DNA of 64,000 nt from Hallella multisaccharivorax DSM 17128 (GCF_000218235.1 NZ_GL945017.1:399297-463296), one strand, 5' to 3'; counted from the stretch's first letter, positions 53,401 to 62,302 are shown. Numbers and translations: made by a program. Notes: a model not told the origin generated them from the letters alone.

Positions 53401-53732
53401 TCGATGCTTGGTCAGCTGACAACCCCAATGGTAAATGGCCGCGTGCTGCTGAGGGGGTTTCTTCACCAAGTCACCAGCGCCACGGTACCTTCTCGTTCTG
53501 GTGTCCAAGTACAAGCTATGTGCGTGTGAAGAACATCCAGATCGGGTATAACTTACCTAAAAAGTGGGTCAGCACCATTGGACTGAACAATATACGCTTC
53601 TACTATTCTGGTGAGAATCTCTTCACCATTACCAACATGAAACTGAAAATCGACCCAGAGTCTCCTGATGGAAATGCTTATATATACCCACCGATGAAGA
53701 CCAACTCTTTCGGTGTCAATGTCACATTCTAA
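50427..53732 (+). CDS. SusC/RagA-family TonB-dependent receptor with STN domain
   Basis: 1101 residues. Signal peptide (LLLVMLLLCMQAFAS), an STN secretin/TonB N-terminal domain (about 30-105, INLTNATLTELFKAVE, YRFSYKSSDI), a carboxypeptidase-D-like domain (about 125-205, GTITDTKGEPIVGASVL), a TonB box (NEVVVVGYG), plug (VDGVETGTI, AIYGSKAANGVILITTK) and a beta-barrel ending KTNSFGVNVTF. The STN domain marks it as a signalling receptor matched to the FecR upstream. It imports oligosaccharides at the outer membrane with the SusD at 53752. The composition is more T/A-rich than that of the sialic acid SusC. Confidence 0.95.
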   Translation: MQQLRPKLLLVMLLLCMQAFASPTLTQTVDINLTNATLTELFKAVERQTPYRFSYKSSDIDSRRDITVKRTNATVASILSEVLPSHQLVYKILSNNTIAIIKVIGTPRERMVPTSTQQQSKHFEGTITDTKGEPIVGASVLEAGTTNGTVTDLNGHYSLNVHVGAKITVTYVGFVSQTIAAKGGETNITLYEDQQSLNEVVVVGYGMQKKVDLTGSIASISEKDLDARPITSVSAGIQGLAPGVTVLNASGKPGEDGGSFQIRGKGTLNNSDPYILVDGVETGTIDAIDPSDIESISVLKDAASSAIYGSKAANGVILITTKRGKEGRAKINYNGSMGFQKPTYLLEKMHSYDYARMYNKALTDAGKSPRFSDEEIQKFRDGSDPYNYPDTRWYDLAFKTGILTKHNINVTGGSDKVHYMVSGGYLYQKGTMRNSDRDQFNMRSNIDMKVSGNLTLRANMAYIHNNFSQPIPSYAVGDLSGGIFHQLSRIAPWIPYKYEDGSYGSIGDGNPVAWLDADERMRNHKQNLSITVAGDWKVYKDLTLTARGNFVSDINDGTRYMKAVKYRTGSHGPNALYEYDNLWQRYDLDLLLNWSHNFGFHHMKALAGYNAEWYNFKQLTGSRNTFPNNDIDDLNAGASSTQTNSGYTRQLRLMSYFGRINYDWKDRYLFEANLRVDGSSRFATGHRWGYFPSFSAGWRVSEEPFLAAAKASWLENLKIRASWGQLGNQDALDEYYPWLATYSIGRNFPFGGTLATGVTQTTQKLSTISWETTTNVGVGFDMSFLKYFNFTFDWYQRTTKDIIMAVPVPATFGMGAYDDNIGKVRNSGIEVTAEWQQSFGDWTFGITANFAYNKNEILDLGGVNEMIDGYFINRVGEPYHAYYGYIVDGLFHSQEEADTYTAKYGNPFGQKFMAGDFRIRDANGDGKLNAEDRRIIGNRFPKFTFGGKFFVAWKNIDLSVMFQGATKVNRYYTETTTGDFTGDTSSPDVAWLDAWSADNPNGKWPRAAEGVSSPSHQRHGTFSFWCPSTSYVRVKNIQIGYNLPKKWVSTIGLNNIRFYYSGENLFTITNMKLKIDPESPDGNAYIYPPMKTNSFGVNVTF

Positions 53733-53751
53733 TTATTATAATACAATGATT

Positions 53752-55413
53752 ATGAAAACCATAAAGATAACTTCAATATTATTTTGTGGCATGCTGTCTT
53801 TGGCTTCCTGCAGCGACTTCTTCGATGTGGTACCCCATGATGCGCTGACGCCTGCTACATTCTGGAAATCTGAAAGCGATGCCGAACAAGGACTCACAGC
53901 CTGCTACTACAATTGGGTGGACCAAAACCGTGGTTCTTCACTCTGTTTCTACGAGGATGTGGAGAGCGATATCGGCTTCAACTACACCCATACGGGTAAC
54001 TACTCCTACATTGCAGAGGGAACCACTAACGCATCCAATGCAGTCAACTACTATAAGTATGATGCTATCCATAGCGTCAATGTTTTCCTAAGCCATATTG
54101 ATGAAGTGCCATTTACTGAAAAGGCCAAGAAGAAGGATTTCATCGCTCAGGCTCGTGTCATCCGAGCTTACAATTACTATCGTCTTTGCTGGCTTTATGG
54201 CGGTGTACCTCTCATTACAAAGCCTCTCGAAACCGCAGAAGAAGCACAGTTGCCCAGAAGTCCAGAAGATAAAGTAAAGAAGTTTGTCATCGATGAGTTA
54301 GAGGCTGCCATCCCCGATCTACAGAAAAAAGCTAAAGCAAGAGGACGTATTGACCAAGGTACTGCTTTGGCCATTGAGATGCGTGTGCAACTCTACTGGG
54401 GCAACTATGCCGAGGCAAGAAAACTGGCACGAAAGATCGTAGCCTTAGGGCAATACTCACTTGACCCCAATTTCTTGCAGATGTTCACTATTGCCGGTCA
54501 GGGCTCGCCAGAAATCATCTATGCTTATCAGCATGTGAAGACAACATCCAACTATAGCGACATGATACGTTTCCCGAACAATGCTGACGGTGGTTGGGCT
54601 TCTTGGGTACCAACACAGAACTTAGTGGATATGTTTGAAATGAAAAACGGACTCATGCCTAATGAGTCTGGCTCTGGTTATGATTCCAAGCATCCTTATG
54701 TAAACCGTGATCCCCGCCTAAAGAACACAGTTGTCTATCCAGGCGAGGACTGGATACAGCAGGATGGTACAATTCGCATCGTCAACACAGTGGATAAGTT
54801 CATCAATGGAAAGACCAACACTGACTACTATCTTGCAGCTGATAATGCTTCCAAAACGGGTCTAATCTTTGCCAAGTACACTACGCCGTTGAACCAATAC
54901 ACTACCGCCTATAGCAACGACAACACTTGCCCAATTTACTTTCGTTATGCTGAGGTACTACTCACCATTGCTGAATGTGATACGGAGTTGAACGATAACC
55001 TCTCTGAGGCTCTTAACCTTATCGATCAGTTGCGCCTGCGTGGCGGCCAGATCAAGGTGGATCGCTCCCACTACCAGACGCAACAGCAAATCCGTACCCT
55101 CGTTCGTCGCGAACGTACCATCGAGTTAGCCGGTGAAGGATTCCGTCGTGCAGACATCCTGCGTTGGAAAGATGAGAATGGTAAAATACTGGCTAATGAT
55201 GTCATGACTGACCTCTACCGTGCCATTGGCACAATCAATTACGACGAACCCAATCCTGACAAGCGCTTTATACAAACGATCCCAACTGATGCTAACAAGG
55301 CCGACCGCTTCGTGCAGTCACGTACATTTAAGGATTTCCAGCGCTATCTGCCTATTCCACAAGATCAGATAGACCGTAATCCTAACCTGACCCAAACACA
55401 GGGGTACGAGTAA
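53752..55413 (+). CDS. SusD/RagB-family glycan-binding lipoprotein
   Basis: 553 residues from the ATG at 53752 (MKTIKITSILFCGMLSLASC), giving a clear lipoprotein signal. A start 6 bases earlier is possible; the frame extending to 53713 overlaps the susC end. The SusD features are SDFFDVVPHDALTPATFW, a TPR-like helix region (IAQARVIRAYNYYRLCWLY), YFRYAEVLLTIAECDTEL, and the C-terminal RRERTIELAGEGFRRADILRW (seen as IELAGEGFRRADILRW). It lies 19 bases after its SusC. A 9-bp inverted repeat follows at 55427-55494. Confidence 0.94.
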   Translation: MKTIKITSILFCGMLSLASCSDFFDVVPHDALTPATFWKSESDAEQGLTACYYNWVDQNRGSSLCFYEDVESDIGFNYTHTGNYSYIAEGTTNASNAVNYYKYDAIHSVNVFLSHIDEVPFTEKAKKKDFIAQARVIRAYNYYRLCWLYGGVPLITKPLETAEEAQLPRSPEDKVKKFVIDELEAAIPDLQKKAKARGRIDQGTALAIEMRVQLYWGNYAEARKLARKIVALGQYSLDPNFLQMFTIAGQGSPEIIYAYQHVKTTSNYSDMIRFPNNADGGWASWVPTQNLVDMFEMKNGLMPNESGSGYDSKHPYVNRDPRLKNTVVYPGEDWIQQDGTIRIVNTVDKFINGKTNTDYYLAADNASKTGLIFAKYTTPLNQYTTAYSNDNTCPIYFRYAEVLLTIAECDTELNDNLSEALNLIDQLRLRGGQIKVDRSHYQTQQQIRTLVRRERTIELAGEGFRRADILRWKDENGKILANDVMTDLYRAIGTINYDEPNPDKRFIQTIPTDANKADRFVQSRTFKDFQRYLPIPQDQIDRNPNLTQTQGYE

Positions 55414-55426
55414 TCGCTAATTATCC

Positions 55427-55494
55427 AAGGAGATATATCAAAAAACATTTATTGAGTGCATACCTGCCCTTTTTGCCTTTTAACATATCTCCTT
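55427..55494. other. Inverted repeat between susD and the sulfatase gene
   Basis: AAGGAGATA (55427-55435) and TATCTCCTT (55486-55494) are perfect complements around a 50-base spacer. It could fold in the message between susD and the sulfatase and set different mRNA ends or stability for the two parts; there is no U-run. Confidence 0.4.
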
Positions 55495-55543
55495 CATCAT
55501 ATTTTTTAATTGTATAATTCATTCCACTTATTTGAAAAAGTTT

Positions 55544-57079
55544 ATGCGGAAAAGATTTATAGTTGTTGCATCCTTAGCTCTAATATGTGTCAAGACCATT
55601 GAAGCTCAGAAAAATCAGCGCCCGAATGTAATCTTCATTTATGCTGATGACCTCGGCTATGGCGACTTAGAGTGTTACGGAGCAAAGAATGTGAAAACGC
55701 CCAATGTCAATCTGCTTGCTTCCGAAGGATGCAGATTTACGAACGCATTTTCTGTGGCAGCTACGAGTACGCCATCGCGTTACTCTCTGCTGACGGGTGA
55801 GTATGCATGGCGAAAGCCGGGGACGGACATAGCACGGGGTGATGCGGGGATGATTATCCGTCCCGACCAATATACCATTGCTGATCTGTTCAAGAGCGTA
55901 GGATATGCAACCGGTGCTATTGGCAAGTGGCATTTAGGCCTTGGCGCACAAACTGGGAAGCAAGACTGGAATGCACCCCTTCCCGCAGGTCTTGCTGATC
56001 TTGGCTTCGACTATTCTTATATCATGGCTGCGACGGCCGACAGAGTGCCATGCGTGTTTTTGGAGAACGGCAAGGTTGCTAATTGGGATGCCTCTGCTCC
56101 AATCTTTGTCAGCTACAGCCAACCTTTTGAGGGTGAGCCTACAGGCAAGGAGCATCCCGAATTATGCTATAATGAAAAATCAGCATTTGGCCATAACCAA
56201 GCCATTGTCAATGGCATCGGACGTATCGGCTACATGAAAGGCGGAGGAAAAGCATTATGGAAAGACGAGAACATCGCTGATTCAATCATAAGCCACGCGC
56301 TGTCTTTCCTGCGCCAGCATCAGCGTGAACCATTCTTCATGTATCTCGCCACGAATGACATTCATGTACCCCGATTTCCTCATCCGAGGTTTCGCGGGAA
56401 GAGCGAAATGGGACTGCGCGGTGACGCCATTGTACAGTTCGATTGGTCGGTCGGTCAGGTAATGAAAGAGCTTAAGAGGCTCCATCTTGAAGACAACACC
56501 ATCGTTATCTTGTCAAGTGACAACGGCCCCGTCGTGAACGATGGCTATGATGACAAGGCTGCAGAGATGCTTCACGGTCATAGTCCGGCGGGTCCGTTGA
56601 GAGGAAACAAATATAGCGCTTTTGAGGGAGGGACGCATATCCCATTTATTGTGAGATGGCCAGGACATATATCCAAAGGTACTTCTGACGCTCTGGTTTC
56701 ACAGATTGACTTAATTGCAAGCTTTGCCCATTATCTCGGTGCCTTGATCCCTAAGGGATCTGCTCAAGACAGTCAGAACGAATGGGAGACTTGGATAGGA
56801 AAGAACGCCACAGGTCGAGAATATGTCGTGGAAGAAGCTGCTGACCATACGCTTTCTCTGCGAACACAGAATTGGAAATATATTCAACCCAGCGATACAC
56901 CTATTCCTTTGATGAGAGCAGAAAATGTGGAGACAGGTTATTCGCCAACCCCGCAACTATACAAGATAGATAAAGATCTTCATGAGGATGCCAATGTAGC
57001 AGATTGTTATCCAGACACTCTGTTTCAGTTACAAGCAAAGCTCAGAAAAATCATAAACATAAATAAATTAAAGATTTAA
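55544..57079 (+). CDS. Secreted Ser-type sulfatase (S1 family)
   Basis: 511 residues from the ATG at 55544 (MRKRFIVVASLALIC), with a signal peptide to about residue 22; an in-frame TTG at 55532 is an alternative start. The alkaline-phosphatase fold starts with NVIFIYADDLGYGDLECYG (metal Asp35/Asp36). The maturation motif is Ser75-Thr-Pro-Ser-Arg followed by YSLLTGEY, so the formylglycine would come from serine and needs an anaerobic sulfatase-maturating enzyme coded elsewhere. C-terminal metal ligands are seen in VILSSDNGPVVND and LRGNKYSAFEGGTHIPF. It removes sulfate from glycans imported or bound by the adjacent SusC/SusD. Confidence 0.94.
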   Translation: MRKRFIVVASLALICVKTIEAQKNQRPNVIFIYADDLGYGDLECYGAKNVKTPNVNLLASEGCRFTNAFSVAATSTPSRYSLLTGEYAWRKPGTDIARGDAGMIIRPDQYTIADLFKSVGYATGAIGKWHLGLGAQTGKQDWNAPLPAGLADLGFDYSYIMAATADRVPCVFLENGKVANWDASAPIFVSYSQPFEGEPTGKEHPELCYNEKSAFGHNQAIVNGIGRIGYMKGGGKALWKDENIADSIISHALSFLRQHQREPFFMYLATNDIHVPRFPHPRFRGKSEMGLRGDAIVQFDWSVGQVMKELKRLHLEDNTIVILSSDNGPVVNDGYDDKAAEMLHGHSPAGPLRGNKYSAFEGGTHIPFIVRWPGHISKGTSDALVSQIDLIASFAHYLGALIPKGSAQDSQNEWETWIGKNATGREYVVEEAADHTLSLRTQNWKYIQPSDTPIPLMRAENVETGYSPTPQLYKIDKDLHEDANVADCYPDTLFQLQAKLRKIININKLKI

Positions 57080-57082
57080 ACT

Positions 57083-58264
57083 ATGATTAACCATCAAAAC
57101 TACCGGCTACTTGCTACCGCTATTCTTTTTCTGACATTCCAGTCCCTGTCTGCTTTCAAGATTGTACACGGACCGTACCTACAAAATGTGGGAACCACTG
57201 AAGTAACAATCGTCTGGGAGACAGATGCTCCGTCTACAGGATGGGTGGAGCTTGCTCCCGATGACAGCACAGACTTCTATGCCATAAGTCGACCTCGTAT
57301 CCTTGACACTTCAATAGGCATTGTGCGAACCTCAAAGCTTCATGCGGTACGCCTCTTATCGCTACAACCCAACACCGTCTATCGCTATCGTGTCGTCTCT
57401 CATGAGGTAAAGGATCGTGGTGCTTACAGCTCACAGTATGGCAGCTATGCCACTGACTTCATTTACCATATGCCCGCCAAGCATTTCCGCACACTCAATC
57501 CACAGAAACCCGAAACTTCGTTCATGGTATACAACGATGTCCATGAGCACTCCTATCTGCTCGAAAAACTGGGTAAACTCGTAGACTATCAGAATCGTGA
57601 CATGGTCATCTTCAATGGTGACATGATGAACTTTTTCAGTCATGACAGCACATTCTTCCATGGATTCATGGATGAAGCTGTCCGTCTCTTTGCAGCAGAG
57701 AAACCCGTTTATTATGTGCGCGGCAATCATGAGACGCGCGGTCCTGTTGCAGAATACTTCCACGATTATGTCTGTCCGCGACAACCTAACCTCTACTTTA
57801 CCTGGCAGCAGGGCCCCATCTTCTTTATTGCTTTGGATACCGGCGAAGACAAACCCGACGACGACATCGAATACAGTGGTTTTACCGACTACGACAACTA
57901 CCGTTCTGAGCAAGCACTGTGGCTCAAAGATGTCGTAAAGAGCGATGCCTTTAGAAAAGCCAAATATCGAATCGTCATTGAGCACATACCGCCAGCAATA
58001 GACGCTGACGCTTGGCACGGTAGCCTCGAAGTGAGCCAAAAGTTTGTGCCAATACTCAATAATGCAGGCATTGATCTGATGATTTGTGGTCATACACATT
58101 CGTTCAGTTATCATCCAGAAAACCAAAACATGCGTTTCCCCATCCTTATCAACTCTAACCATGGCGTCGTGGCGGCAGAGGCTAACACAGAACAGCTACA
58201 TGTCAAGATCGTGGATGTCAATGGAAAGAAGACATTTGAGAAGATCTACCCCTGTAAGCATTGA
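57083..58264 (+). CDS. Secreted metallophosphoesterase with fibronectin-like N-terminal domain
   Basis: 393 residues with a signal peptide (LATAILFLTFQSLSA). Residues about 25-140 resemble the fibronectin-like purple acid phosphatase N-domain (GPYLQNVGTTEVTIVWETDAP, LQPNTVYRYRVVS). The calcineurin-like core follows: MVYNDVHEH, MVIFNGDMMNF, VRGNHETRG, IEHIPPAID and MICGHTHSF, which together give the dimetal site. It starts three bases after the sulfatase stop, so the two are one transcription unit. The substrate could be a phosphorylated glycan or another phosphoester; this is not decided by the sequence. Confidence 0.9.
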   Translation: MINHQNYRLLATAILFLTFQSLSAFKIVHGPYLQNVGTTEVTIVWETDAPSTGWVELAPDDSTDFYAISRPRILDTSIGIVRTSKLHAVRLLSLQPNTVYRYRVVSHEVKDRGAYSSQYGSYATDFIYHMPAKHFRTLNPQKPETSFMVYNDVHEHSYLLEKLGKLVDYQNRDMVIFNGDMMNFFSHDSTFFHGFMDEAVRLFAAEKPVYYVRGNHETRGPVAEYFHDYVCPRQPNLYFTWQQGPIFFIALDTGEDKPDDDIEYSGFTDYDNYRSEQALWLKDVVKSDAFRKAKYRIVIEHIPPAIDADAWHGSLEVSQKFVPILNNAGIDLMICGHTHSFSYHPENQNMRFPILINSNHGVVAAEANTEQLHVKIVDVNGKKTFEKIYPCKH

Positions 58265-58340
58265 TAGCTTCAAAGAAAGTAGTAGATAAACACGACAGGA
58301 AAGTTGGACTGTAAAATTACAAATAACTGATACTGTATCC

Positions 58341-58371
58341 ATTGCCATATCAAGTATTCTTAGTACCTTTG
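58341..58371 (+). promoter_or_regulatory. Promoter for the GH20 gene
   Basis: ATTG (58341-58344, one base off TTTG), a 19-base spacer and TACCTTTG (58364-58371), about 43 bases before the ATG. It separates GH20 from the FecI-controlled operon. Confidence 0.65.
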
Positions 58372-58413
58372 TGTCGAATTTAAAACTATATCGAAACAGA
58401 CTAAAACTTATAT

Positions 58414-60387
58414 ATGGCAAACAAAGACTTACCTTCCCGTCTTTCCTATTGCTTTCCAGTGAGCAAGAAGCTCCTTTTCCTTTGTCTTCTCCTGATGATT
58501 GCCTGCGTGCTGTCGGCAGCTAACGCGAAGCCCTTTACGGTGCCCGAAGTCCGCCAATGGAAAGGCGGTGAGGGGCAATGCTGCTTGTCAGGCCGTGTAG
58601 TGTATCAAGGCAAGGAAAGCCAGCGTGTGGCGCAACTCTTAGCAGCCGACTACAGCGAGATGTTTGGCCGTGCGCTCGACATCGTTCCGGGCAAGGCTGC
58701 AGAGGGCGACATCGTGCTCACCGAGAAGACACGTAAAGCCCTTGGACAGGAAGGATACAGTCTTGACATCGCGCACGTCGTGACGCTCATGGGCGGCAGC
58801 AAGCAGGGACTCTACTGGGCCACACGTACCCTGCTGCAGCTCATGGAGCATAGCCAGGGCATCTTTTTGCCAAGAGGACAGATTCTCGACCGCCCGCAGT
58901 ATGCCTACCGCGGATTCATGCTCGACTGCGGACGCAAGTTCTTTCCCATGTCCATGCTCAGGCAGTATGTGAAGATGATGGCCTACTACAAGATGAATGC
59001 CTTCCACATCCATCTCAACGACAACGCTTTCCCTTGGTTCTACAACTATGACTGGAGCAAGGTGCCGGCGGCCTTTCGTCTGGAGAGTGATGTCTTTCCA
59101 GGTCTCACGGCCCGCGACGGCCATTACACCAAGGCTGACTTCATGGCCTTGCAGGATCTGGCCGACAGTCTCAGCGTGGAGATCATCCCTGAAATCGACG
59201 TGCCTGCCCACAGCCTCGCTCTGACACGCTACCGTCCCTCACTGGCCAGCAAGGACTATGACCCCGACCATCTCAACTTGCTCAATCCCGCCACGACGGC
59301 TTTCTGCGATAGTCTCTTTATCGAATACCTTTCCGGTCCTAACCCCGTGTTCAAGGGTAAGTACATGCATATTGGCACCGACGAGTACTCCAACAAAGAC
59401 CAGAAGGTGGTGGAGGCCTTCCGTGCCTTTACCGACCATTACATCCGCCTGGTTGAAAGCTTCGGCAAGAAAGCAGCCATATGGGGGCAACAGACCCATG
59501 CCAAGGGCACCACGCCCATCAAGGTAAAGGACGTGCTGATGTATGCATGGTCTAACGACTACGCCAATCCCGAGGAGATGATGAAGCTCGGCTATCATCT
59601 GGTGAGTATTCCCGACGGGCAGGTTTATATTGTGCCAAAGGCTGGCTATTATTATGACTATCTTGACACCCGACAGCTTTATGACAGCTGGACACCCGCC
59701 AACATCAACGGAGAGAAGTTCAGCGAGGACAACAAGCAGATTGAAGGCGGATCCTTTGCTGTATGGAACGATATTGTGGGTAATGGCATCAGTGACAAGG
59801 ATGTCCACTATCGTGTGGTCCCTGCCCTGCGTACGATGGCGGCGAAGATGTGGACGGCCTCACATGTCACCTTCCCCTACGCTGAGTTTGCCAAGGAGTC
59901 TTTGCAGCTCCACGAGGCTCCAGGCGTGAACTATGCCGGCCGCCAGCCGTATGGCACCGTATTGGAGAAAGCCTCGCTGACTTGTGGCGAGCGCCTGCCC
60001 CTGGAACAGATAGGCTGGCACTACAGCGTCAGCTTCGACATCGATGCCAAGACCGAACAGAAAGGCACCACACTCTTCTCCTTCGGCGACACCAAGCTCT
60101 ATCTCGCCGACCCCATCGGAGGCATGTTGGCATTCAGTCGCGACGGATATCTCGACAGCTTCGGCTACCAGTTCTTCCCCGGTGAGAAAGCCCACGTGGA
60201 GATCATGGGCGACCAGGAGAAAACCACACTCAAAGTCAACGGCCGCGTGGTGAGCGACCTCTCTGTGCGCAAGATCAACTTCGGCAAGCGCGGCGACATG
60301 TATTACATCAGCACCTTAGTGTGCCCTCTGCAGCAGGTGGGACAGTTCAATAGCCGCGTCACCAACCTCAAAGTCGTCAGCGAATAA
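58414..60387 (+). CDS. GH20 beta-N-acetylhexosaminidase
   Basis: 657 residues with an N-terminal signal (LLFLCLLLMIACVLSAANA). The GH20b domain (about 45-165) precedes the TIM barrel starting at YAYRGFMLDCGRKFFP; KMNAFHIHLND and HIGTDEYSN carry the conserved Asp323-Glu324 substrate-assisted catalytic pair. A C-terminal LamG/jelly-roll-like domain (about 530-657, WHYSVSFDIDAKTE, FSFGDTKLYLAD) may bind glycan. It removes terminal beta-GlcNAc or beta-GalNAc from glycans. It has its own promoter, and its codon use is G/C-richer than that of the four genes before it. Confidence 0.94.
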   Translation: MANKDLPSRLSYCFPVSKKLLFLCLLLMIACVLSAANAKPFTVPEVRQWKGGEGQCCLSGRVVYQGKESQRVAQLLAADYSEMFGRALDIVPGKAAEGDIVLTEKTRKALGQEGYSLDIAHVVTLMGGSKQGLYWATRTLLQLMEHSQGIFLPRGQILDRPQYAYRGFMLDCGRKFFPMSMLRQYVKMMAYYKMNAFHIHLNDNAFPWFYNYDWSKVPAAFRLESDVFPGLTARDGHYTKADFMALQDLADSLSVEIIPEIDVPAHSLALTRYRPSLASKDYDPDHLNLLNPATTAFCDSLFIEYLSGPNPVFKGKYMHIGTDEYSNKDQKVVEAFRAFTDHYIRLVESFGKKAAIWGQQTHAKGTTPIKVKDVLMYAWSNDYANPEEMMKLGYHLVSIPDGQVYIVPKAGYYYDYLDTRQLYDSWTPANINGEKFSEDNKQIEGGSFAVWNDIVGNGISDKDVHYRVVPALRTMAAKMWTASHVTFPYAEFAKESLQLHEAPGVNYAGRQPYGTVLEKASLTCGERLPLEQIGWHYSVSFDIDAKTEQKGTTLFSFGDTKLYLADPIGGMLAFSRDGYLDSFGYQFFPGEKAHVEIMGDQEKTTLKVNGRVVSDLSVRKINFGKRGDMYYISTLVCPLQQVGQFNSRVTNLKVVSE

Positions 60388-60399
60388 TATCCTTAACAG

Positions 60400-60597
60400 A
60401 TGAGACACCTACTTTCTCTTGTCGCCATGCTTTTCTTGTTGTGCGGTAAGAACTTTGCCAAGGATTTCACCTTAGCTTCTCCAGACGGGAATCTTCTGAT
60501 GACGATCAGCCTGGGGGGAGAAAATCTTACGGCGCCCTCCAATGGCAAAAAGACCCTTCACCTTGCATCTGGCGGCGGGGCTGCATTGATAAATTGA
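60400..60597 (+). pseudogene. GH97 (SusB-like) N-terminal remnant
   Basis: 65 residues: a signal peptide (HLLSLVAMLFLLCG) then KDFTLASPDGNLLMTISLGG and ENLTAPSNGKKTL, which match the very N-terminus of GH97 alpha-glucosidase/alpha-galactosidase proteins of about 650-700 residues. The reading stops at TGA after ASGGGAALIN and no more GH97 sequence follows before the GH27 gene 51 bases on. It is 12 bases after the GH20 stop, so it was probably an operon member now deleted for almost all of its length. Confidence 0.7.
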
Positions 60598-60648
60598 TAA
60601 TTTGATACTGACAGGCTGCCATAGAAACGTAAACTTTTAAAATACATA

Positions 60649-62277
60649 ATGAAAATGAGAAAACTGACTTTCAAACTCTCTGGGGCATCGTTGGCCTTCA
60701 TTGCCTTAATAGCTGCCACACCATCAAACGCCCATGCTCAGAAGCGCGCGTTTCTTCCTCCCACAATGGGATGGAGCTCATGGAACACCTTCGCGCTCAA
60801 TATCAATGAGGATGTCATTTGTGGACAGGCCGATGAAATGGTGAAAAAAGGCCTTGACAAGGTCGGATATCAGTATGTGAACATCGACGACGGCTATTGG
60901 GACGGGCGCGATGCCAATGGCAACCTGCGTATCAATGCCACGCTTTTTCCCAAGGGCATGAAATATGTGGCTGACTATATTCACAGTAAAGGCTTGAAGG
61001 CCGGTATCTATTCGGATGCAGGCGACAACACATGCGGATCGAATGGTGGTAAGAATGCTTATGGTGTCAACGTGGGACTCGCCGGACACGAGTATCAGGA
61101 CTGCAAGCTCTATTTCAACGACTGGGGCTACGACTTTATCAAGGTCGACTACTGCGGCGGAGCCCACATGGGACTTGACGAGCAGAAGCAATACACCAAA
61201 ATCAGTGACGCTATCAAGCGCTGCGAGAAAGAGACCGGCCGCCGCATCGTCTACAATGTATGCCGATGGGCCTACCCCGGCACGTGGATCAGCCGCGTGG
61301 CCGACTCGTGGCGCACCACGGGCGACATCTACGACGCTTGGAAGTCATACGAAGGCATCATCAGGGAAAACCTCTACATCCAGGCCTATACAGGTGGCGG
61401 ACATTACAACGACATGGACATGCTGGAGCTCGGACGCTCGCAGAGCCTTGACGAAGACCGTACCCACATGGCCTATTGGTGCATCACCAGCTCGCCACTG
61501 CTCATCGGCTGCGACCTGCGCACGCTCAGCGATGCTTCGCTCGGACTGCTGAAAAACACCGATCTCATCGCCATGAACCAGGATGTACTCGGTCTCGGTG
61601 CACCTGTAGCGCAGAGGCAGGGAGACGTCTATGTCGTGGCAAAGGACATGAAGACGCTGCATGGCAGCCAGCGCGCCGTGGTGGTGATGAACCTCACCGA
61701 CCGCAGACAGACCATCAACGTGGACCTGCGCGCGCTGCAGTTCACGGGGCAGGTGGCCGTGCACGACTGCTTCACTAAGGCTGATACGAAAGTGTCGGAA
61801 GCCACGATGAGCGTCACCGTACCCGCGCATGGCTCACAGGCATACCTCATCACCGGAGCACGCACCGACAAAGCCCTCTATCAAGCCGAGGAAGCCTGGC
61901 TGCACGACTATCAGGAATTAGAGAACCGACTGAGCGCCACACCCATGGAGGATGCCTCCGCCAGTCAGGGAGCCTATGTAGGAAATATCGGAAACAAGCC
62001 CTCCAACTACTTAGAGTGGAACGACGTATACGTGAAGAATAGCGGCAAGTACAAGCTCTCCTTCACCTACGCCTCGGAGAAAGACCGTGACATGGCGGTG
62101 GCTGTCAATGGCCGACATGTCAAAACCTTTGAGAACCTCAACTCTGGATCATGGAACAAGCAGTGGTCCACCTGCTCGGTGGTCGTCGATCTCAAGGCCG
62201 GGAGCAATCAGGTGAAACTCGGCAATGAGGATAACTTCACACCCAATGTGGACTGCATGAGCGTGGAGAAACTGTAA
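60649..62277 (+). CDS. GH27 alpha-galactosidase/alpha-N-acetylgalactosaminidase with C-terminal CBM-like domain
   Basis: 542 residues with a signal peptide ending near SNAHAQ. The GH27 barrel opens with PPTMGWSSWNTF. The nucleophile is Asp167 in FIKVDYCGG and the acid/base is Asp226 in DSWRTTGDI. YTGGGHYNDMDMLELG and ITSSPLLIGCDL are also family-typical. A beta-sandwich domain (about 420-542, YQAEEAWLHDYQELENR start, SFTYASEKDRDMAVAVNG) resembles CBM35/CBM6 binding modules. It removes terminal alpha-Gal or alpha-GalNAc; the choice cannot be made by eye. It is followed by the family B 22-bp array. Confidence 0.93.
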   Translation: MKMRKLTFKLSGASLAFIALIAATPSNAHAQKRAFLPPTMGWSSWNTFALNINEDVICGQADEMVKKGLDKVGYQYVNIDDGYWDGRDANGNLRINATLFPKGMKYVADYIHSKGLKAGIYSDAGDNTCGSNGGKNAYGVNVGLAGHEYQDCKLYFNDWGYDFIKVDYCGGAHMGLDEQKQYTKISDAIKRCEKETGRRIVYNVCRWAYPGTWISRVADSWRTTGDIYDAWKSYEGIIRENLYIQAYTGGGHYNDMDMLELGRSQSLDEDRTHMAYWCITSSPLLIGCDLRTLSDASLGLLKNTDLIAMNQDVLGLGAPVAQRQGDVYVVAKDMKTLHGSQRAVVVMNLTDRRQTINVDLRALQFTGQVAVHDCFTKADTKVSEATMSVTVPAHGSQAYLITGARTDKALYQAEEAWLHDYQELENRLSATPMEDASASQGAYVGNIGNKPSNYLEWNDVYVKNSGKYKLSFTYASEKDRDMAVAVNGRHVKTFENLNSGSWNKQWSTCSVVVDLKAGSNQVKLGNEDNFTPNVDCMSVEKL

Positions 62278-62302
62278 TTGCCAGCACAAAGGCGGCATCA
62301 TC

